Below are positions 58,701-64,000 of a stretch of DNA of 64,000 nucleotides, in pieces. Origin of the DNA: Tridacna crocea (lineage: Eukaryota; Mollusca; Bivalvia; Cardiida; Cardiidae). The stretch covers positions 15,157,427 through 15,221,426 of the forward strand of contig OX031065.1 of the NCBI GenBank assembly GCA_943736015.1, written 5' to 3'. The notes under the pieces are model-generated. The model had not been told where the DNA came from. It saw only the letters and a list, made by a program, of their open reading frames with translations, and ran no database searches. The translations under genes were made by a program, and so were the position numbers. Position 1 is the first letter of the stretch. Every line of letters starts with the position of its first letter.

Positions 58701-61700
58701 TGGGTCTTAACTCTTTACCACACAATCCTGACTTTAAACAACCCTTAGAAAGAAGCCCATTGAAAACGTTTTAGGAAAAGAGAAAAATGCTGGAAATCAT
58801 GCTGGAAAATGCTGGTTTCCACCCTATCAAAGTCAGAAATCATTATATTAACAAGATTTACTTTGTTGTCTGAAAATGCTTTGAATTTGGGCCAATCAAA
58901 AAAAAAAAATGTTGTTTGGTAGAGAGTTAACCTGCTTTGCAAATGCTGAATTTCTATCTTTTATTCTTCAGTTTTCAGAAAGCCTCTTTTCTAGCAGTGA
59001 AGAAATGGGAAAAGGCAAAAGAGATTGAGAGGCAGAAGGTTTGTAGAGTTTTCTGTTTAGGAAATGTGATTCCTTACATTATCACTCTTAAGTCTTTAAC
59101 ACGCAATCCCGACTTTTAACGACCCTTTGAAAGAAGCTTTTTGAAAACATTGTGGGAAAAGGAGAAAATGCTGGTAAGCAGTATTTTCTCCTTTTCTCAC
59201 AATGTTTTCTACCCCTCACAAAACAAAATTCAAATTTTGAGTCTCTTTTATTTTGTGGTCTGCAAGTGCTTTCAGTTTTGACCTGTCTTAATTTTTGTCG
59301 CTCGGTGAAGATGTTAGCATTTTTTTTTTTAAAAAACAAATGGAATTCATGGCTCAATTGCCAATGCCCTCATTGGTTCTAACCCTTTACCAAACAGTCC
59401 CTTGTTTTTACAACCCTGAAATAGAAGCCTTTTGAACAAAACATTGTGGGAAAAGGAGAAAATGCTGATAACCAGCATTTTCTCCTTTTCCCACAATGTT
59501 TTCTACCCTGCAGGAAACAGATTTCAAATTTTTGAGTTTCATTTATTTTCAATGTGGACTAGTCCAACATTTTGTCGTTTGAGAAAGAGTGAAAAGGCCT
59601 CTTTCTCAGGGTCATTAAAATTTGAGATTGTTTGGTAAAGGGTTAAACATAGATTTTAAAAGTCCTTTGGAAAATATTAGTTTTCTTTCTTTCAGATTGC
59701 AAGTTCAATTTCACAGATTGAAAGAAAAAGACAGAAAAGTTTGCAGTTACCTATATGTCAGGTTTGTGAACAGCAAGGAGACGAGTTTGTACTGTATCCA
59801 AAAATTGCTGAATTATTTTTTTTCTTCTTTAGTATTAATTCTTTAGGATATGGCTTTTTTTTCTTTTTATGCAACAGTGGACAGTTGAAAACATGGTGGT
59901 AAAAGAAATACATACAGTACCTGTATCATTTTTTTTTTTCAGACTTTGTTTTTACTTGTTTAAAATCTTTTATAATGTTTATTATCTATTACTTGTCTTT
60001 GTAAAATTTTGTGAAAAAAATGGTTATACATTTTACTTGTAATGAAATGCTCATTGCATAGGTTGGTCAAATGGCTAATGTGAGATAAATGAAATAGTAT
60101 TAAAACAGCTGATAAGACCAAAACTTCTGTGGCATTTTATTTCTTTGATAAGTCATCATGACTTTGCAAATCAACAAACAAATAATTTCTTAAATGTACA
60201 TGTATAAATCATGATTATCCCTTTATCTGACAACATAAGATTGGAATGGTCTGAATTGAAAATATTTGCAGACAACAAAGTTTGGCTGAAATAATGGAAT
60301 TCATCTTTAAACAGACAGAAAACATTATAGAAAAAAGAGAAAATGCTAATTACCAGCATTTTCTAATTTCTCTTCAATGTTTCAAAATCCCATCTCATCA
60401 GTGTGCATAATCCATTACCACACAATCCCTACTTTTGACCACCCTGAGAAAGAAGCCTTCAGGAAACATAGTGGGAAAAGGAGAAAATGCTGGTAACTAG
60501 CATTGTCTCCTTTTCCCACAATGTTTTCTATCCTTCACAAAACAAATTTCAACTTTTCAGTCTCATATTTTGTCGTCTGCAAATGCTTTGGATTTGGACA
60601 AACCTGAAATTTTGTTGTTTGGTAATGTGTCAAAATACTGGATTGTTTGGTAAAGTATTTTTCAAAAAGACATACATGTACATATTATTTCATAAATGTA
60701 TACACATATTACATGATGATTCTGGAGATGAACACACAATATTATTTCAGTTTAAGTATATTTCATAATTATTTTGATGAACCTAGATATTATTTCCTGA
60801 ATGTATATATAGTCAGAATGTGTCCCAAGCACTTCCAGTTTATCAGATTTACCGGGAAACAGAGTGAAAGATGGAAATGATCCCAGTATAGTCAGTGACA
60901 AGATAATGGCAGCATATAGCACACTTGGGCTGACAAGAATAGAAAGGGTAAGTACAGGTCAATAGAGAAAGCTGTGTTCGCTCTAGTGCAATTACCTCCT
61001 TTTTAAAAGTACAGATTAGATAATCTTTTAAAAGTGTTAAGCTATTATTTTTTTTGCCACACAATCCCGACTTTTAATGACCCTGAAAAAGAAGCCTTTT
61101 GAAAACAAAGTGGGAAAAGGAGAAAATGCTGGTAACCAGCATTTTCTCCTTTTCGCACTATGTTTTCTACCTTCCCAAACCAAATTTCATTTTTTCAGAC
61201 ACATTTGTTATGTCGTCTGCTTTTAATTTGGGCCGGTCTAAAATTTTCCCGTGTGGTAAGGAGATAAACTGTTAGTGAAAGTAATTTCTGTAGAAAAAGA
61301 CAAAAAACAGACCATAGAAGGGTTGGTGAATACGGGTCTAGATAATGTTAATTGAATTTACCTCACTCAGTGGAGCATTGTCACAACTTGCTGGGTATAA
61401 TATCAGAGCAGTACAATAAACCTGTTCAAGTTTTGCACTATTGTGGGACTTTTCAACTTTGAGATGTAAAAATTGAAAAATAAACAATTGAGCTGTGCCC
61501 TGGAGAAGAAGGGTTTTATGTATCTTTGTGATCCATTGTATCACGTAAGTAATCAGTGTATAAATCCATATGACTAGCAACATGCGAAAAGGGACATTCA
61601 GACATTTGTGTCGATCTGGATCAAGCTGCGCATTCCATGCAGACTTATTTGAGAGGCACTAAATTAGATTTTGTGCTAATGTAGACTTGCGCATTACAGA

Positions 61701-63292
61701 AAATTACATAAAAACAGAAAGTGTTGTTTCAGATTATCCTGCACAGACTACGCAGGCTATTCCGGGACATCACTTTTCACCAATGTCTGAATGCCCCTTT
61801 GCACGTGTTGGAAGCTATATTATAAAGTTTTGTCTTTGCTCAGCTGAAAAAAAATCCCGAAGAGCTTCTATAACCTAATATTTCATTTGTATTTCTTCAA
61901 TCCAGTGAGCAATCTAGGGCCACCAGGGCTCTCTTTTTCCTATGAAGTTTGTACATTGTATTAGGCTTATCTCTCATGACTATTTGAATATCAAGCAAGT
62001 TTTAGGCTTAATTTTCTGATACCTCTCATTACTTTTCAAATATTTAGCAAGTTTTAGGTTTAATTTTCTGATACCTCTGTATACGGTTAAAATATCTAGC
62101 AAGTTTTAGGCTTAGTTTTCTGATACATGTACTTCTCTTTACTGTCCAAATATCTAGCAAGTTTTAGGCTTAATTTTCTGATACCTCTCATTACTTTTGG
62201 AATATCAAGCAAGTTTCAGGTTTAATTTTCTGATACCTCTGTATACTGTTCAAATATCTAGTAAGTTTTAGGATTAACTTTCTGAAATCTCTTATATGGT
62301 TCAAGTATGTAGCAAGTTTTAGGCTTAATTTTCTGATACCTCTGTATACGGTTAAAATATCTAGCAAGTTTTAATTTTCTGATACCTCTCATTACTTTTC
62401 AAATACATGTATTTAGCAAGTTTCAGGTTTACTTTTCTGATACCTCTGTGTACAGTTCAAATATCTAGCAAATGTTCGGCTTAATTTTCTGATACTTCTC
62501 TTTACTGTCAAAATACCTGGAAGGTTTTAGGCTCAATTTTCTGATACCTCTGTATACAGTTCAAGTATCAAGTAAGTTTTAGGCTTAATTTTCTGATACC
62601 TCTGTAAACGGTTCAAATGTCTAGCAAATTGTAGGCTTAATTTTTTGATACTTCTCTTTACTGTTAAAATATCTGGCAAATTCTAGGCTTAATTTTCTGA
62701 TACCTCTGTATACTGTTCAAATATCTTGCAAATTTTAGGCTTAATTTTCTGAAACCTCTGTATACAGTTCAAATATCTAGCAAGTTTTAGGCTTAATTTT
62801 CTGATATCTTTGTATATAGTTCAAATATCTAGCAAGTTTAGGCTTAATTTCCTGATATCTCTCTATACTGTTCAAGTATCAAATAAGTTTTAGGCTTAAT
62901 TTTCTGATATCACTCTTTACGGTTATGTAAGAAAAATAATGATTTTCTCGTAGCTAATGCTGCTCACATTTTTTTTAAGTTTATGACCTTTCCTTTGAAA
63001 GGGTAGAAAACATTAGGGGAAAAGGAGAAAATGCTGATACCAGTATTTTATTTTTTTTCCTTAATGTTTACAAAAGCTTTCTTTCCTAGGATTAAAAAAA
63101 AAAAAACAACATTTTATTGAGTTGTAGAGGTTAGAGATGAAGAACAATTTTTACACTATATATAGAATGAGGACGGTCAAACAGAGGGCAATGTCCACAC
63201 TGGAGCCACTCCACCTTGGTTAAAGGGTAGCAATGGGCAGGAAATGAAATCTAAGGAGATTGGTCCTACCATGGAAGATTTTCAAAAATATA
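52570..63292 (+). CDS. CENATAC: CENATAC (CCDC84), minor spliceosome zinc-finger protein, 3' incomplete
   Basis: Seven exons join in frame: 52570-52716, 54276-54439, 55483-55581, 58972-59038, 59696-59761, 60813-60947, 63166-63292 (268 residues; human protein about 332). Zinc finger 1: C16-x2-C19 with H29 and H34/H35. Zinc finger 2: C75-x2-C78 with H101 and H107 (the latter in the next exon). A basic, Lys/Glu-rich helix follows (about 137-180), and the last exon has the conserved TGATPPWL (238-245) and EIGPTMEDF (257-265) blocks. CENATAC works with the U11/U12 minor spliceosome and is needed for AT-AC intron splicing. Start: ATG 52570 and ATG 52579 are in frame and the second has a GCCGCCATGG context, so either may be used. 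All donors here are ordinary U2-type GT. The final conserved C-terminal block lies beyond 64000. Confidence 0.88.
52960..53745. repeat. Large inverted repeat, about 197-bp arms, 393-bp spacer
   Basis: 52960-53156 and 53550-53745 are near-perfect complements (landmarks: ACCTTCAGTCTGAAGGTGTC, CCATTCATTGAACCCGTATGG, AAAAGATGCGGGTAAAATCG). A third, more diverged direct copy follows at 53746-53935 and ends in the CAGGGCCATC repeat. Lies in CENATAC intron 1. Confidence 0.85.
54276..54439 (+). CDS. CENATAC: CENATAC exon 2: zinc finger 2
   Basis: Acceptor ATTTCAG, donor GTTAGT; 164 nt, phase 0 in, 2 out. WCYFC followed by GLLHHIA matches the second CENATAC zinc finger (W-C-x2-C ... G-L-L-x-H-x-A). 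Confidence 0.88.
55203..55395. mobile_element. TIR element, GCTCCAGATARAGGG ends, copy 3
   Basis: GAGTTCCAGATAGAGGG at the left, CCACTTATCTGGAGTTC at the right, inner GGGTACTCATTAGAATAGTC/GATTCTAATGAGTACCC palindrome. Confidence 0.75.
55483..55581 (+). CDS. CENATAC: CENATAC exon 3
   Basis: Acceptor CTGTACAG, donor GTAAGT; 99 nt, phase 2 in and out. It begins S-D-D-H-K, the end of zinc finger 2, and has the aromatic KFFW block seen as KFWW in vertebrates. Confidence 0.88.
55676..57198. mobile_element. Insertion splitting a GGCTAAACC palindromic repeat
   Basis: The palindromic repeat runs 55605-55675 and resumes at about 57200. The 1.5-kb insert is bordered by TTATTCTAGA / TCTAGAATAA and has AAAAAGGGGCAGGG units at both ends. 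It carries a decayed relative of the 473-834 MITE (about 55976-56330) and an 83-codon frame (56971-57222) that begins after a fair ATG context. The frame matches nothing I know and its end runs into the GC-rich repeat, so it may be a transposon relic. Confidence 0.5.
58972..59038 (+). CDS. CENATAC: CENATAC exon 4: charged helix
   Basis: Acceptor TTCTTCAG, donor GTTTGT; 67 nt, phase 2 in, 0 out. Lys/Glu-rich helical segment after the finger, as in the family. Confidence 0.8.
59696..59761 (+). CDS. CENATAC: CENATAC exon 5: charged helix
   Basis: Acceptor CTTTCTTTCAG, donor GTTTGT; 66 nt, phase 0-0. Continues the charged helix (QIERKRQKS). Confidence 0.75.
60813..60947 (+). CDS. CENATAC: CENATAC exon 6: low-complexity middle
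   Basis: Acceptor TATATATAG (weak tract), donor GTAAGT; 135 nt, phase 0-0. This is the only acceptor nearby that leaves the frame open; three nearer AG sites each lead to a stop. Ser/Asp/Pro-rich, in line with the variable middle of the family. Confidence 0.65.
61269..61955. other. Intron stretch, repeats only
   Basis: End of a GGTTGGTGAATACGGG repeat (about 61318) and a GCAAATGTCC/GAATGCCCCTTT-type repeat (61565-61840), then the end of the CAGGGCCATC family (61905-61940). No exon. Confidence 0.45.
61960..62935 (+). repeat. Minisatellite, about 18 units of about 52 bp
   Basis: Consensus parts: AATATCTAGCAAGTTTTAGG, CTTAATTTTCTGATACCTCT and GTATACAGTTC or CATTACTTTTC. Units vary in length and two alternating types occur in the first half. 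In CENATAC intron 6. Confidence 0.9.
63166..63292 (+). CDS. CENATAC: CENATAC exon 7: conserved TGATPPWL / EIGP block
   Basis: Acceptor TATATATAG, donor GTAAGA; 127 nt, phase 0 in, 1 out. Carries the two most diagnostic C-terminal blocks of CENATAC. No further exon was found in 63293-64000. Confidence 0.85.
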
Positions 63293-64000
63293 GTAAGAGT
63301 TTCTACTTTTTGTATTGTAATGATGAGTACTGAGTTTGATTCTTTTACATACAGTCTAGATTGAGATTAGGCTAAACAAAGGCATGGCTCCTTATCTTGG
63401 ACCAACAGTGTTCTACACATTGCAATCTATTGTACTCAGCCATTCTAGCCAGGACTGTCTTGATTTCGAAATTGTGTGCATTTGATCCATTTATCAGATG
63501 ACACTGTTTACAACTAGTCCAAATTGAAAACAGTTGCAGGTGACAAAATAAATGCAACTGAAAGATTGAAATTTGTTTTTGGAAGGATAGAAAACATTGT
63601 TGAAAAAAGAGAAAAATGCTGGTAACCAGCATTTTCTCCTTTTCCCACAATGTTTTTTTAAAAGGCTTCTTTTGGAGGGGTGTTAAAAAGTAGGGAAGGT
63701 AACATTGGCTGTGAAAAAGTTAAACCACATCTGATAAATCTTCTGGAATAACATGTGCTTAGTCTTCAGGAAATGATTTAATTTAACCCTTTACCAAACG
63801 ACAAAATCTTAGACTGATCCAAATTAAAAGCACTTGCAGATGATAAAATAAATATTACTCAAAAATTGAAATTTGTTTCCAGCAGGGTTTAAAACATTGT
63901 GGGAATAGGAGAAAATGCTGGTTACCAGCATTTTCTCCTTTTCCCACAATGTTTTCAACAGGCTTTTATCTCAGGGTCGTAAAAACCAGGGATTGTTTGG

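Larger units (their letters stand above)
50273..64000. mobile_element. Cluster 8 of the CYCTTTACC/TTAA palindromic MITE
   Basis: Copies at 50273-50500 (subfamily B), 50497-50717 (shares TTAA), 50735-50880, 51805-51930, 53945-54133, 54135-54265, 54469-54655, 54670-54830, 54818-55030, 57597-57824, 58430-58660, 58708-58930, 59093-59315, 59380-59600, 60215-60410, 60413-60640, 61045-61268, 62995-63095, 63480-63725 and 63784 to the window end (reverse). They fill CENATAC introns; none breaks a coding exon. Confidence 0.8.

Noticed and set aside
61960..62935. CRISPR-like array
   Set aside because: Tandem units abut without unique spacers and the unit is not a short palindromic repeat; this is an intronic minisatellite in a eukaryotic gene.
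52717..63165. U12-type (minor) introns inside CENATAC
   Set aside because: An autoregulatory AT-AC intron would be attractive, but every donor seen is GTAAA, GTTAG, GTAAG or GTTTG, none matching the ATATCCTT/GTATCCTT minor consensus.
4986..63960. Dozens of 60-110-codon frames with recurring ENIVGKGENA.., LVTSIFSFSHNVF.. or KTLWEKEKM.. peptides
   Set aside because: They are translations of the palindromic MITE in its various frames and orientations. The repeat explains the similarity; there is no codon bias, splice context or conserved start.

Overview
This is eukaryotic DNA: spliced genes with GT-AG introns, AT-rich introns, tRNA-derived SINEs, a decayed non-LTR retrotransposon and very dense small DNA transposons. 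The repeat families and the protein families (ShKT-repeat secreted protein, alpha-kinase-like protein) suggest a bivalve mollusc, probably a heterodont. That taxonomic call is inference. No prokaryotic operon, CRISPR array or true tRNA/rRNA gene was seen.

Three protein-coding genes can be supported. (1) Plus strand, 5252-34088: the 3' part (14 exons, 444 residues, 5' end outside the window or unrecognised) of a secreted-type protein with six ShKT domains, Gly/Ser-rich linker exons and a C-terminal von Willebrand factor C (VWC) domain. Every intron before the last is phase 1, so exons can be skipped or duplicated without a frameshift. (2) Minus strand, 39827-41197: an intronless 456-residue alpha-kinase-fold protein that appears to have lost two metal-binding aspartates. 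It has an N-terminal myristoylation-type start and a Pro/Tyr-rich tail with one PSAP and three PPPY motifs. (3) Plus strand, 52570-63292: the first seven coding exons (268 residues) of CENATAC (CCDC84), the zinc-finger subunit of the minor spliceosome. Its last exon or exons lie past the right edge.

The introns and intergenic space are dominated by one short element present in about 95 recognisable copies, about a quarter of the window. It is about 220 bp, flanked by TTAA, with ends reading CYCTTTACC..., and is centred on a near-perfect 66-nt palindrome. At least three subfamilies differ at mirrored, pair-preserving positions of that palindrome. New copies often sit in the TTAA of an older copy, and one sits inside a SINE. 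Two other TTAA-flanked families occur (AGGTGG ends, three copies; GGTAAGACC ends). Other content: a PIF/Harbinger-like element nested in an AGGTGG element (48444-49587), two TA-flanked elements (1694-2764 and 16567-17201), a decayed mariner (18851-19439), a reverse-transcriptase pseudogene (about 8700-10240), a 200-bp-arm inverted repeat (52960-53745), an 18-unit minisatellite (61960-62935) and several tRNA-like SINEs.

Layout: 1-5200 repeats; 5252-34088 ShKT/VWC gene; 34.1-39.8 kb repeats; 39.8-41.25 kb alpha-kinase-like gene; 41.3-52.5 kb repeats, including a 5.4-kb stretch (44.9-50.3 kb) free of the abundant TTAA element; 52.57 kb to the end CENATAC. Nothing in the sequence suggests that the three genes act in one pathway.
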